A stretch of DNA of 64,000 bases. Source: DATJGR01 sp963812255. GTDB taxonomy: Bacteria > Pseudomonadota > Gammaproteobacteria > Pseudomonadales > Azotimanducaceae. Location of the stretch: NCBI GenBank assembly GCA_963812255.1, contig CAWEUM010000005.1, positions 2,108,001-2,172,000 of the forward strand, written 5' to 3'. Positions within the stretch are counted from its first letter, which is position 1. Each line of letters begins with the position of its first letter. The notes below the pieces were generated by a model. It was not told where the DNA came from, did not search any database, and was given only the letters and a program-made list of their open reading frames with translations. This document shows positions 44,844 through 53,969 of the stretch, piece after piece. The translations under genes and the position numbers were made by a program.

Positions 44844-45496
44844 TCCGTACGTCCGTATTGATCGCGCTGTTCTTCTGTGTGTGTGGCGCCGCCCAGGCGC
44901 AAGCTAAATCAGCGAGCGTCGAGATGTCTTACGACGGCTTGCAGCGTCGAGACAGCAAGGTGTTCGAGCACCTGTGGGTGCGCCAGTATTTCGACGTGCG
45001 CAGCTATCGCAAGATCATATTCATGGCGCCACATATTGAATATCGGCCGGTGATGAAAGATAGCGGCCAGAGCGCTGAATCCGGGTTCGCGCTCACAAAG
45101 CGGCAGAAGGATTCGCTCTACGAAATCCTCAGCAAGGCATTCGAAACCGAGCTTGCGAAAAGTAAGTCGTTCACGCTGACGACAGAGCCCGGTTCCGACG
45201 TGCTCATCGTTCGAGGCGATCTGTTGGATGTCACGTCGTTCGTTCCGCCGAGTGCCAACGGGCGCAACGATCTGCTCACGGTTGCGGAGATCGGCGAGGC
45301 CACGCTGGTGATGGAGCTTTACGACTCGCTGTCGGACTCGATCATGGTTCGCGCGATCGAACGGGTCAAAGCGACGCACGACCCAAGCGCTCCACCGACG
45401 ACTGCAGCCGATGCCGTGCAGCGCACGGCTACGCAATGGGCGCGCATCCTGCGCGAACGCCTCGACGCCGCCGCGAGCATTCCGATCAATCGGTAG
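44840..45496 (+). CDS. Exported protein, DUF3313-like
   Basis: A 218-residue protein with a signal peptide (MIRTSVLIALFFCVCGAAQA, cleavage near AQA-QAKS). It has two cysteines in the hydrophobic core but no good lipobox. The mature part (YRKIIFMAPHIEYRP, LVMELYDSLSDSIMVRAIER) resembles DUF3313 periplasmic proteins. It is translationally coupled to the hydrolase gene. Function unknown. Confidence 0.65.
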   Translation: MIRTSVLIALFFCVCGAAQAQAKSASVEMSYDGLQRRDSKVFEHLWVRQYFDVRSYRKIIFMAPHIEYRPVMKDSGQSAESGFALTKRQKDSLYEILSKAFETELAKSKSFTLTTEPGSDVLIVRGDLLDVTSFVPPSANGRNDLLTVAEIGEATLVMELYDSLSDSIMVRAIERVKATHDPSAPPTTAADAVQRTATQWARILRERLDAAASIPINR

Positions 45497-45506
45497 AGTA
45501 AGCGGT

Positions 45507-46736
45507 TCAAAACAGAACGCGTGTCCGGACGGTGCCGTCGATGGCGCGGAGCTTTTCCAGCGCAAGCCGGCTGTGCTCTGCCTCGACGTCGATCACGACG
45601 TAGCCGATATCGGCGTTCGTCTGCAGGTACTGGGCCGCAATGTTGATGTCGCCTTCGCCGAATACGCGATTGATGTGCGACAGCACGCCCGGCACGTTGC
45701 GATGTATGTGCAGAAGACGGTGGCTGGACGGATGCGGTGGCAACGAAACCTCCGGGAAGTTCACCGCCGACAGAGACGAACCGTTGTCGCTGTATCGGAT
45801 CAGCTTGTCGGCGACTTCTGCGCCGATGTTCTCCTGCGCCTCAGCGGTGCTGCCGCCGATATGCGGGGTCAACAGCACGTTGCTGCATTCAATCAACGGC
45901 GAAACGAACGGGTCGTTGTTCGACTTGGGCTCGCTCGGATAGACGTCGATCGCCGCGCCGAGCAGGCGATTGTCGCGCAACGCAGCAGCGAGCGCATCGA
46001 GATCGACGACGTTGCCACGCGATGCGTTGATGAACACGGCGGTGGATTTCAGACGTGCCAGCTCGCGTGCGCCGATCATGTCGCGCGTCGCAGATGTGGC
46101 GGGGACGTGCAGCGTCACGACGTCGCTCGTCGACAACAATTCGTCGAGCGAATCGAGCTGCCGCGCGTTGCCCAGGTTCAGTCGCTTGACGATATCGAAG
46201 AACTGTACCCGCATGCCGAGTGCTTCGGCCAATACGCCGAGTTGCGAACCGATGTTGCCGTATCCGATTACACCCAGCGTCTTACCCCGGATTTCGAAAC
46301 TCGCCGTTGCGCTTTTTTGCCAGACGCCTTGTTTCAGCAGTCCGTGTTTCTCAGGAATGCCGCGCAGCAGCAGCACGGCTTCCGCCAGGACCAGTTCGGC
46401 GACGCTGCGCGTATTCGAAAATGGCGCGTTGAACACCGGGACGCCGCGCAACATCGCGTCCTTCAGAGCCACCTGATTCGTGCCGATACAAAAGCAACCG
46501 ATGGCGATCAGGCGATGCGCCTCGGCGAGAGCCTGTGAGGTGAGTTGTGTGCGACTGCGAATGCCGAGCATGTGAATGTCCGACAGTGCCTGCGCCAGCT
46601 CATCACCTTGCAGCGCGCCGGGGTGATGGTCGATGTTGTGATAGCCCGCGGCGTGGAACCGCTCGATGGCCGATGCGTGCACCCCCTCGAGCAGCAGAAT
46701 CTTGATCTTGTCCTTATCGAAAGAGGTTTGACTCAT
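45507..46736 (-). CDS. serA: D-3-phosphoglycerate dehydrogenase
   Basis: A 409-residue serine-pathway enzyme with a C-terminal ACT domain (last 80 residues, HRNVPGVLSHINRVFGEGDINIAAQYLQ), which in E. coli SerA binds serine for feedback inhibition. Catalytic core motifs: GIRSRTQLT, the NAD loop LGVIGYGNIGSQLG, ASRGNVVDLDALAAAL and LTPHIGGSTAEAQENIG. SerA of this type also reduces 2-oxoglutarate to D-2-hydroxyglutarate. It is divergent from the FAD-linked oxidase gene by 68 bases. Confidence 0.96.
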   Translation of the reverse strand: MSQTSFDKDKIKILLLEGVHASAIERFHAAGYHNIDHHPGALQGDELAQALSDIHMLGIRSRTQLTSQALAEAHRLIAIGCFCIGTNQVALKDAMLRGVPVFNAPFSNTRSVAELVLAEAVLLLRGIPEKHGLLKQGVWQKSATASFEIRGKTLGVIGYGNIGSQLGVLAEALGMRVQFFDIVKRLNLGNARQLDSLDELLSTSDVVTLHVPATSATRDMIGARELARLKSTAVFINASRGNVVDLDALAAALRDNRLLGAAIDVYPSEPKSNNDPFVSPLIECSNVLLTPHIGGSTAEAQENIGAEVADKLIRYSDNGSSLSAVNFPEVSLPPHPSSHRLLHIHRNVPGVLSHINRVFGEGDINIAAQYLQTNADIGYVVIDVEAEHSRLALEKLRAIDGTVRTRVLF

Positions 46737-46768
46737 GGTGTTTTGAAAGTGGCTGCGAAAAAGGCGCA

Positions 46769-46774
46769 TATACT
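46769..46774 (+). promoter_or_regulatory. Candidate -10 for the FAD-oxidase gene
   Basis: TATACT in the 68-base serA/FAD-oxidase intergenic region. A TTGAAA lies 20 bases upstream, a spacer longer than ideal. The predicted start of transcription is near 46781. A weak candidate. Confidence 0.28.
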
Positions 46775-46804
46775 AACGTCTCCGCCATCCTGCGCACTTG
46801 GAAC

Positions 46805-48175
46805 ATGATTGAAGCGTTGAATGAATTGCTTTCACCGAGACTGGTGCGTAGCGATGCGGAATCACTGTCGGTATGGGGACGAGACTGGACGCGCAGCTTC
46901 GTCGCCGCGCCATCGGCCATCGTTTTTCCGGAGACGATCGATCATGTCGTGTTGCTGGTTCGCAACGCCAACGAGCGCGGTTGGTCGCTGGTGCCGTCGG
47001 GTGGCCGGACGGGTCTGTCAGGCGGAGCGGTAGCCGCGAACGGCGAAATCGTCGTGTCGTTCGACCGCATGGATCGCATTCTGGATTTCAACGCAGCCGA
47101 TCGCATCGTTCGCTGTCAGGCAGGTGTCATCACGCAAAATCTGCAGGCGTTCGCGGCAGAGCAAGGCCTCTCGTATCCGGTCGACTTCGCATCGTCCGGG
47201 TCGAGTCAGATCGGCGGCAACATTGCGACCAATGCCGGCGGCATTCGCGTGATCCGTCACGGCATGACGCGCGACTGGGTGGCGGGTCTGAAGGTGGTCA
47301 CCGGTACCGGCGCCGTGCTCGATCTGAATCACGGCCTCATCAAGAACGCCACCGGATACGACTTGCGCCATCTGTTCGTCGGATCCGAAGGAACGCTCGG
47401 CTTTGTCGTCGAGGCGCAGATTCGGCTCGCACCGGCGCCTGCTCCGCAAATGGTGATCGTGCTCGGTATCTCACAATTTCGAGACATCTTGAGCGTGTTG
47501 GCGCGATTTCGCAGTGTGCTGACGCTGTCGGCGTTCGAATTCTTCTCGGAACTCGCTCTGCAAAAGGTCGCGGCGCACCGTAAGCTGCGGCGTCCGCTGG
47601 AGCGCAGTGCGCCGTTTTATGCATTGATCGAATTCGATGCTGACGCGCTCGACGTGGCGTTGCAGGCGTTCGAATCTAGCGTGGCCGACGGCTGGGTTGG
47701 CGACGGCGTCGTCAGCCAGAGCGCGGCGCAGGCGGCGGAACTCTGGCAATTGCGGGAGGGCATTTCGGAGAGCATCGCGCCGTACACACCCTACAAGAAC
47801 GACGTCTCGGTTAGGATCTCTGCGATGCCGGAATTCCTGGCGCAGATCGATGCGATCGTGGCGGATGCGTACCCCGATCTCGAAGTCTGCTGGTACGGCC
47901 ATATCGGTGACGGCAACCTGCACCTGAATATTCTCAAGCCCGAATCACTCTCGATCGACGCGTTCTTCGCCCGTTGCCACGATATCAGCCCGCGGATCTT
48001 CGAGGTTGTCGCGCGACACGACGGCAGCATCTCCGCGGAACACGGCGTGGGTCTGCTGAAGCGCGAATTCCTGCGATACAGCCGCAGCGCCGACGAAGTG
48101 TCGGCGATGCGTGCATTGAAGACGGTGTTCGATCCGAACGGCGTGATGAATCCGGGAAAACTGCTGATGCGATAG
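46805..48175 (+). CDS. FAD-binding oxidoreductase, probable D-2-hydroxyglutarate dehydrogenase
   Basis: A 456-residue GlcD/D-lactate-type flavoprotein: FAD domain with VPSGGRTGLSGGAVA, SSGSSQIGGNIATNAGG and DLRHLFVGSEGTLGFV; C-terminal FAD-oxidase cap with GHIGDGNLHLNI and HGSISAEHGVGLLKREFL. The same family member lies beside serA in Pseudomonas, where a D-2-hydroxyglutarate dehydrogenase couples to SerA by removing its product. Context supports that role, but glycolate or D-lactate cannot be excluded from sequence alone. Confidence 0.85.
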   Translation: MIEALNELLSPRLVRSDAESLSVWGRDWTRSFVAAPSAIVFPETIDHVVLLVRNANERGWSLVPSGGRTGLSGGAVAANGEIVVSFDRMDRILDFNAADRIVRCQAGVITQNLQAFAAEQGLSYPVDFASSGSSQIGGNIATNAGGIRVIRHGMTRDWVAGLKVVTGTGAVLDLNHGLIKNATGYDLRHLFVGSEGTLGFVVEAQIRLAPAPAPQMVIVLGISQFRDILSVLARFRSVLTLSAFEFFSELALQKVAAHRKLRRPLERSAPFYALIEFDADALDVALQAFESSVADGWVGDGVVSQSAAQAAELWQLREGISESIAPYTPYKNDVSVRISAMPEFLAQIDAIVADAYPDLEVCWYGHIGDGNLHLNILKPESLSIDAFFARCHDISPRIFEVVARHDGSISAEHGVGLLKREFLRYSRSADEVSAMRALKTVFDPNGVMNPGKLLMR

Positions 48176-48206
48176 CGGTGTGGGCGTCGTGCGCGGCGCT
48201 AGGTAG

Positions 48207-48941
48207 CTACAGAGTCCGGACGCCGTTCGCGCCGCCGACGATGACGGAATCCGCGGCTTGCGCTGCAAAGATTCCGTTGCAGACGACGCCAACGATGTTG
48301 TTGATGCGCTGCTCCATCGTCGCGGGGTCGGTCAGATCGATGCCGTGCACGTCCAGGATAATGTTGCCGTTGTCGGTGACGAACCCTTCGCGATATACGG
48401 GTTGCCCGCCGAGCGCCACGAGCGCTCGCGCCGCGAGGCCACGGGCCATTGGTATCACTTCCACCGGCAGGGGAAGCGTGCCGAGCGTAGGGACGAGTTT
48501 GCTTTCATCTACGATACAGACGAATTCGTCGGCCGAAGCTGCAACGATCTTCTCCCGAGTGAGCGCACCGCCCCCACCTTTGATGAGTTGTTTTGCGGGA
48601 TTCACTTCGTCGGCGCCGTCGACATAGACGAGCACCTGCGGCACCGCGTTGAGATCGAACACCAAGATGCCGTGAGCGCGCAGCCGCGCCGCCGACGCTT
48701 CGGAACTCGCAACCGCTGCATCGAAGTGACCCCGCAGCGCTTCGAGCGCATCGATGAACAGATTCGCGGTCGTACCCGTTCCGACGCCGACGACGCTGTC
48801 ATTGCGCAAGCGCGGCTTGATCAGTTCGATCGCGGCTCTGGCGGCAGCGCGTTTGAATGATTCAGCGCTCACCGATTTGCTCGCTTTGGACAGATCACGT
48901 TTCGAAGACCTCTGCGTGTACGACCCTCGTGTGGACGACAT
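48207..48941 (-). CDS. rpiA: Ribose-5-phosphate isomerase A
   Basis: A 244-residue isomerase of the pentose phosphate pathway. Motifs GVGTGTTANLFIDAL, SSEASAARLRAHGI, DGADEVNPAKQLIKGGGGALTREKIVA and GNIILDVHG are clear. The ATG at 48941 has AAAGGGG upstream and gives an N-terminal extension of about 23 basic, serine-rich residues over the usual 220; the GTG at 48872 would give the family length. It is divergent from ilvA. Confidence 0.94.
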   Translation of the reverse strand: MSSTRGSYTQRSSKRDLSKASKSVSAESFKRAAARAAIELIKPRLRNDSVVGVGTGTTANLFIDALEALRGHFDAAVASSEASAARLRAHGILVFDLNAVPQVLVYVDGADEVNPAKQLIKGGGGALTREKIVAASADEFVCIVDESKLVPTLGTLPLPVEVIPMARGLAARALVALGGQPVYREGFVTDNGNIILDVHGIDLTDPATMEQRINNIVGVVCNGIFAAQAADSVIVGGANGVRTL

Positions 48942-49004
48942 GGCGACGCCCCTTTAGTATGACGCCGCTTCATCGAAACGCGTCTCCCTCGCCGCTGGCA
49001 CTTC

Positions 49005-50522
49005 ATGCTCGAACGCTACGTCAAGAAAATTCTGGCTTCGCGCGTATATGACGTCGCGATCGAAACGCCGTTGCAGGAAGCGCCTGCGTTGTCGCGCGAT
49101 TTGCGCAATAAGGTGTTCCTCAAACGCGAAGACCTTCAGAGCGTGTTCTCGTTCAAGCTGCGTGGAGCATACAACAAGATTGCGCAGCTCTCGCCGGAGA
49201 ACCGCGCGCTCGGCGTGATCTGCGCATCGGCCGGCAATCATGCACAAGGCGTCGCGCTGGCAGCGAGCCGGCTCGGCATTCGCGCGCATATCGTGATGGG
49301 CCGCAACACGCCGGAGATCAAGGTGGTGGCGGTCCGCAGCCTGGGCGCGAAGGTGATTCTGCACGGCGACAACTTCGACGATGCGCGCGATCACGCGATG
49401 CGCTTGATGAGCGAACATGGCCATGTGTTCGTACATCCGTTCGACGATCCCGATGTGATTGCCGGGCAGGGCACCATCGGTATGGAGATCCTGAACCAGC
49501 ACAGCGGACCGCTGCATGCGATTTTCGTCCCGGTCGGTGGCGGAGGATTGATCTCCGGCATCGCTGCATATGTGAAATATCTGCGCAAGGACGTACGGAT
49601 CGTTGGCGTCGAAGCCGATGGATCTGCCTGCATGGCCGCGGCGTTGGCAGCCAACCGGAGGGTGGTGCTGCCGAGCGAATCACTGGATCAGTTCGCTGAC
49701 GGTACCTCGGTGGCGCAAGTGGGTCGTGAGCCGTTCAAAATCGCGCGCCAGTGCGTTGACGAAGTGATTGTCGTATCCACCGACGAAATCTGCGGCGCAA
49801 TCAAGGACATTTTCAACGATACACGCTCTATCGCGGAACCTTCTGGCGCGCTCGCGGTTGCCGGCATGAAGAAGTACGTCAAAGCATCTGCGCTGACGGG
49901 GTTGGATCTCATAGCGATCGACAGTGGGGCGAACGTCAATTTCGATCGATTGCGGCACATCTCGGAACGATCGGAGGTCGGTGAAAAGCGCGAGGCGATT
50001 CTCGGTGTGACGATTCCGGAAAGAGCGGGTAGCTTCCGCAGTTTCTGCCGGACGCTCGGCAAGCGCGCGGTCACCGAGTTCAACTACCGCTATTCGGATG
50101 CGTCACTCGCGCGCGTCTATGTGGGCGTGCAGATTGCGCCGAATGGCGATCGCGGCGAGTTGATCGCGAGCCTCACGCAGGCCGGTTATCCGGTGGAAGA
50201 CATGACCGACAACGAGCTCGCCAAACTGCACGTACGGCACATGGTCGGCGGCCGCGCGATGAACGACAAACCCGAAATTCTGTATCGATTCGAGTTTCCT
50301 GAACGCCCCGGCGCCTTGCTCACGTTTCTGCTCGGGCTGGGAGAGAGTTGGAACATCACGATGTTTCACTACCGCAACCACGGTTCCGCCTGGGGTCGCG
50401 TGTTGATCGGCTTCGAGGCTGGTGCGAAGGCGCGCCGTGAGTTGAATCGATTTCTCGACCGTATCGGGTACCGCTACGCCGAAGAGACCGACAATTCGGC
50501 GTACCAGATGTTTCTGCGCTGA
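49005..50522 (+). CDS. ilvA: Threonine ammonia-lyase, biosynthetic
   Basis: A 505-residue PLP enzyme that starts isoleucine synthesis. Lys51 in VFSFKLRGAYNKI is the PLP lysine; SAGNHAQGVA and VGGGGLISGIA bind the phosphate. Two C-terminal ACT-like regulatory modules (from about 328, REAILGVTIPERAGSF, and 420, EILYRFEFPERPGAL) give the full-length, isoleucine-regulated form. The stop TGA overlaps the next start codon by one base, making this the first gene of the amidoligase operon. Confidence 0.95.
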   Translation: MLERYVKKILASRVYDVAIETPLQEAPALSRDLRNKVFLKREDLQSVFSFKLRGAYNKIAQLSPENRALGVICASAGNHAQGVALAASRLGIRAHIVMGRNTPEIKVVAVRSLGAKVILHGDNFDDARDHAMRLMSEHGHVFVHPFDDPDVIAGQGTIGMEILNQHSGPLHAIFVPVGGGGLISGIAAYVKYLRKDVRIVGVEADGSACMAAALAANRRVVLPSESLDQFADGTSVAQVGREPFKIARQCVDEVIVVSTDEICGAIKDIFNDTRSIAEPSGALAVAGMKKYVKASALTGLDLIAIDSGANVNFDRLRHISERSEVGEKREAILGVTIPERAGSFRSFCRTLGKRAVTEFNYRYSDASLARVYVGVQIAPNGDRGELIASLTQAGYPVEDMTDNELAKLHVRHMVGGRAMNDKPEILYRFEFPERPGALLTFLLGLGESWNITMFHYRNHGSAWGRVLIGFEAGAKARRELNRFLDRIGYRYAEETDNSAYQMFLR

Positions 50523-51265
50523 TGAAGGCGATGCGAAGGCTCCCCCTCGATATCGAACTCGACGTAACGATGCGGCGCCAGCCGAATGAAACGACGTGCG
50601 GCCCGACCTGTCTGCACGCTGTGTACGACTACTATCAGGACGATACGCCGCTGGACCAGGTCATTGCGGAAACTCAGACCATCGACAACGGTGGGACGTA
50701 TGCACCGTTTCTCGGCTGCCACGCGTTGCAGCGCGGCTATGCCGCGACGTTGTACACCTGGGATCTGAAGGTCTTCGACCCGAGCTGGTTCGTCCCCGGT
50801 GCGCTGCCACTTGCGGACCGGTTGATGCAGCAGGCCGAGTTCAAAAAGGATCGCCACGTGCACGTAGTGTCGCACGCGTGCCGCGAATTCCTCGAGCTCG
50901 GTGGAATGATTCGATTCCGGGATCTGACCGCGCCGTTCGTACGCGGCATTTTGCGTCGAGGGATTCCGATGCTGGCAGGGTTGAGTTCGACGTATCTGTA
51001 TCGCACGCGTCGCGAATATGGAGACGACGACAAGCCCGATGACGTGCGCGGTGAACCTGCGGGACACTTCGTCGTACTGTCCGGCTATCACCGTCGTGAT
51101 CGACTGGTTCGCGTCAGCGATCCATATCGGGCGAATCCGGTATCGACGGAAGTGCATTATTGGGTGAACATCAATCGGCTGATTTCGTCGGTACTGCTGG
51201 GTAACCTGACGTTCGATGCAAACATTCTGTTGATCACGCAACGCAATGGAGTCGGCGACACTTGA
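50522..51265 (+). CDS. C39-like papain-fold peptidase
   Basis: A 247-residue soluble protein of the peptidase C39-like family. The predicted oxyanion Gln20 and catalytic Cys26 are in RQPNETTCGPTCLHAV, His182 in GHFVVLSGY and Asp200 in VSDPY, so the triad is complete. No signal peptide or ABC transporter domain, unlike bacteriocin-processing C39 proteins. In many proteobacteria a relative is fused to an acetyltransferase and lies beside a RimK gene; here the acetyltransferase is absent. The start overlaps ilvA by one base; an ATG at 50531 is also possible. Confidence 0.82.
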   Translation: MKAMRRLPLDIELDVTMRRQPNETTCGPTCLHAVYDYYQDDTPLDQVIAETQTIDNGGTYAPFLGCHALQRGYAATLYTWDLKVFDPSWFVPGALPLADRLMQQAEFKKDRHVHVVSHACREFLELGGMIRFRDLTAPFVRGILRRGIPMLAGLSSTYLYRTRREYGDDDKPDDVRGEPAGHFVVLSGYHRRDRLVRVSDPYRANPVSTEVHYWVNINRLISSVLLGNLTFDANILLITQRNGVGDT

Positions 51266-52737
51266 ACCTTCTCTTCGTCGTCAACAATCCCAAGGATTGG
51301 CTGCTCGAGATTCCAGGCGTGACCGTCGTGCCGGCGCGCGCCTATCTGACCGATGCGCAGTACTTCGAGGACCGCTCGGCACGCGTGTTCAATCTGTGCA
51401 GGTCGTACAAATATCAGAGCGCTGGATACTACGTTTCGTTGCTCGCGGCCGCGCGCGGGCATCATCCTCTGCCGAGCCTGTCGACGATTCAGGATCTGCG
51501 TTCGCCGGGCGTCGCGCGGCTGTTGTCGGAAGATCTCGACGAGTTGATGCAGCGGACATTGAAACCTCTGGACGTCGTTCAATTTTCGATGAACATCTTC
51601 TTCGGACGCAGCGGGGACCCCGCCTACGACAAGCTCGCATGGAGCCTGTTCGGCATCTTCGAAACTCCGCTGCTGCGTGCAGATTTCGTATTGCGCGATT
51701 CGGAGTGGCAGTTGAAGGCGATTCGCGCGATGGACGCCAACGATGTGCAGGCGAGCGATCATGATTTCCTGCTCACGGCGGCGGGCGACTACTTCTCCGG
51801 GAAGCGCCGCCGGGTCCGCCGGCGCCCCCAATCGCGTTACGATCTCGCGATTCTGCACGATCCCGCCGAAGTGGAACCGCCGTCGGACAAGAAGGCGCTG
51901 GAACGGTTCGAGGACGCCGCGGAGGGGCTCGGTTTTGGCGTCGAGTTCATCACGAAGGACGATGTAGGACGGGTTGCGGAGTTCGACGGCCTGTTCATTC
52001 GTGAGACGACCGCGGTCAACCACCACACGTTCCGTATCGCGCGACGCGCGGAAGCGGAAGGCCTCGTCGTCATCGACGATTCGAACTCGATTCTGAAATG
52101 CACCAACAAGGTGTATCTCGCGGAACTGCTGACGAGGCACAAGATTGCGTGTCCGAAAACGCTCGTCGTCCACGCGGAGAATATCGACGAGATCGTGCCG
52201 AGCCTGGGTCTGCCGGTGGTGTTGAAACAACCGGATAGCGCGTTTTCGAAGGGCGTTACGCGGGTCGAGACCGAAGATGCAATGCGCGCAACGGTCAAAG
52301 AGATGCTTGCACAATCGGAGTTGATCGTCGCGCAGGCGTTTCTCCCAACGGATTTCGACTGGCGCGTTGGTATCTTCGACGGTCGGCCACTGTACGTGTG
52401 CAAGTACTTCATGGCGAGACGCCACTGGCAGATCATTCGTCGCGACGAGTCGGGAGAGACAACGGTCGAAGGTAACTGCAAGACGCTCGCGGTTGGCGAA
52501 GCGCCGAAGGATGTCATCCAAATCGCATTGAAAGCAGCGAATCTCATTGGCGACGGGCTGTACGGAGTCGATCTGAAAGAGGTCGACGGTCAGCCGTCCA
52601 TCATCGAGGTCAACGACAATCCCAGCATCGACACGGGCTACGAAGACGCCGTTCTAAAATCTGCGCTATATCGTGAAATCATGAGCGTGTTCCTACAGCG
52701 CATCGAAGCGAAAAAGCGCGGACGCTCGCCGACTTGA
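51262..52737 (+). CDS. RimK-type ATP-grasp ligase with RLAN N-terminal domain
   Basis: A 491-residue protein. Residues 1 to about 175 resemble the RimK-like ATP-grasp N-terminal (RLAN) domain (NLLFVVNNPKDWLLEIPGV, VFNLCRSYKYQSAGYYVSLLA); a very basic linker GKRRRVRRRP follows; the ATP-grasp domain spans about 190-490 with VVLKQPDSAFSKGV, GVDLKE and the metal site IEVNDNPSID (Glu449, Asn451). Such enzymes join a carboxylate to an amine at the cost of ATP, often glutamate to a peptide or protein. The start is a TTG overlapping the upstream stop; no other start keeps the N-terminal domain. Confidence 0.85.
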   Translation: MNLLFVVNNPKDWLLEIPGVTVVPARAYLTDAQYFEDRSARVFNLCRSYKYQSAGYYVSLLAAARGHHPLPSLSTIQDLRSPGVARLLSEDLDELMQRTLKPLDVVQFSMNIFFGRSGDPAYDKLAWSLFGIFETPLLRADFVLRDSEWQLKAIRAMDANDVQASDHDFLLTAAGDYFSGKRRRVRRRPQSRYDLAILHDPAEVEPPSDKKALERFEDAAEGLGFGVEFITKDDVGRVAEFDGLFIRETTAVNHHTFRIARRAEAEGLVVIDDSNSILKCTNKVYLAELLTRHKIACPKTLVVHAENIDEIVPSLGLPVVLKQPDSAFSKGVTRVETEDAMRATVKEMLAQSELIVAQAFLPTDFDWRVGIFDGRPLYVCKYFMARRHWQIIRRDESGETTVEGNCKTLAVGEAPKDVIQIALKAANLIGDGLYGVDLKEVDGQPSIIEVNDNPSIDTGYEDAVLKSALYREIMSVFLQRIEAKKRGRSPT

Positions 52738-53969
52738 GCGATACATTTCACTCGGCTTTTTCGGTATTCGGCGTTGAGATCGAATACATGATCGTCGACC
52801 GAACGACGCTCGACGTGGCGCCTTTATCCGACCGTTTGCTCACTGCGGCGGCGGGTGAGCTGACACAGGAAACCGAGCAAGGCGAGATTTCATGGAGCAA
52901 CGAACTCGCGCTACATGTCATCGAAACCAAGACGAACGGGCCGAAGCCGCGCCTCGATGGAGTCGTCGGTGACTTTCAGACAGCCGTAAAGCGCATCAAT
53001 GCGCTGCTCGAACCGTGGAACGGTTGCCTGATGCCGGGCGGCGCGCATCCCTGGATGGATCCGGGCCGGGATACGAAACTGTGGCCGCACGGCGACGACG
53101 CGATCTATCGCGCATATGATCGGATCTTCTCCTGCCAGGGCCATGGTTGGTCGAATCTGCAGAGCGTGCATATCAATCTGCCGTTTGGCGACGACTCCGA
53201 GTTCGGCCCTCTGCATAGCGCTATACGCTGCGTGCTGCCGCTGCTGCCGGCGCTCGCGGCGAGCACGCCGTTTCTCGACGGCAAGAGCACGGGGCTTGCC
53301 GATGCGCGCATCGATGCATACGCGCGCAATCAACGTCGCATCCCATCGATTACCGGCCGCATCATTCCGGAACCGGTCAGATCGGAGGCCGAATATGCGC
53401 AACGCATTCTGGCGCCGATCTTTCGCGACATTGCGCCGCACGATCCCGATGGCATTCTCGCTTTCGAATGGTTGAATTCGCGCGGCGCGATCGCGCGCTT
53501 CGACCGCCAGGCGATCGAGATCCGGCTGATCGATACGCAAGAGCAGCCAGGTGCGGATCTGGCGATTGCGGCGTTGGTCGTCGCGGTCGTCGAACGTCTT
53601 TATCGCGGCCCAGCCGCGACGTTGGACGCTGCCGACGCGCTCGATACCGACGCACTCGCCGACATGCTGCGACGCTGCGTCGAGCGCGGCGAGAATGCGT
53701 TGATCGACAACGTGGACTACCTACGGATTCTGGGAATTCAGGGGCGATCGCTTACCGCGGGTGATGTGTGGCGGTCTCTCGCCGAGTTTGCGCGCGAGCA
53801 GATCGCTCCGCACCGCAACGCGTTGGGGGTGATTCTGCAAGAGGGCACGCTGGCGACCCGATTGCTGCGCAGCGTCGGAGCGAGGGCCGACGCGGCCGCG
53901 CTGAGGATGACGTATCGACGCCTGTGCGACTGCCTCGCGCAGGGACGCATGTTCCATGCGACCGCGTGA
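52734..53969 (+). CDS. Glutamate-cysteine ligase family (GCS2-type) protein
   Basis: A 411-residue carboxylate-amine ligase of the GCS2 family, related to YbdK-type enzymes. FGVEIEYMIVD supplies the metal-binding Glu15 and Glu17; ISWSNELALHVIETKT, GGAHPWMDP, QSVHINLPFG and the IEIRLIDTQEQPGADLA stretch are family-like. The substrate pair cannot be read; gshB is elsewhere in the window, but a housekeeping gshA was not seen, and this gene is not its obvious replacement. It starts with TTG overlapping the RimK-type stop; the next ATG would remove the Glu pair. Confidence 0.83.
   Translation: MSDTFHSAFSVFGVEIEYMIVDRTTLDVAPLSDRLLTAAAGELTQETEQGEISWSNELALHVIETKTNGPKPRLDGVVGDFQTAVKRINALLEPWNGCLMPGGAHPWMDPGRDTKLWPHGDDAIYRAYDRIFSCQGHGWSNLQSVHINLPFGDDSEFGPLHSAIRCVLPLLPALAASTPFLDGKSTGLADARIDAYARNQRRIPSITGRIIPEPVRSEAEYAQRILAPIFRDIAPHDPDGILAFEWLNSRGAIARFDRQAIEIRLIDTQEQPGADLAIAALVVAVVERLYRGPAATLDAADALDTDALADMLRRCVERGENALIDNVDYLRILGIQGRSLTAGDVWRSLAEFAREQIAPHRNALGVILQEGTLATRLLRSVGARADAAALRMTYRRLCDCLAQGRMFHATA

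Noticed and set aside
52734..53969. GCS2-type protein as the cell's glutamate-cysteine ligase for glutathione
   Set aside because: gshB is present, so a gshA must exist somewhere, but this gene sits in the peptide-ligase operon away from gshB and uses a YbdK/GCS2 fold; assignment as gshA is not supported from sequence alone.
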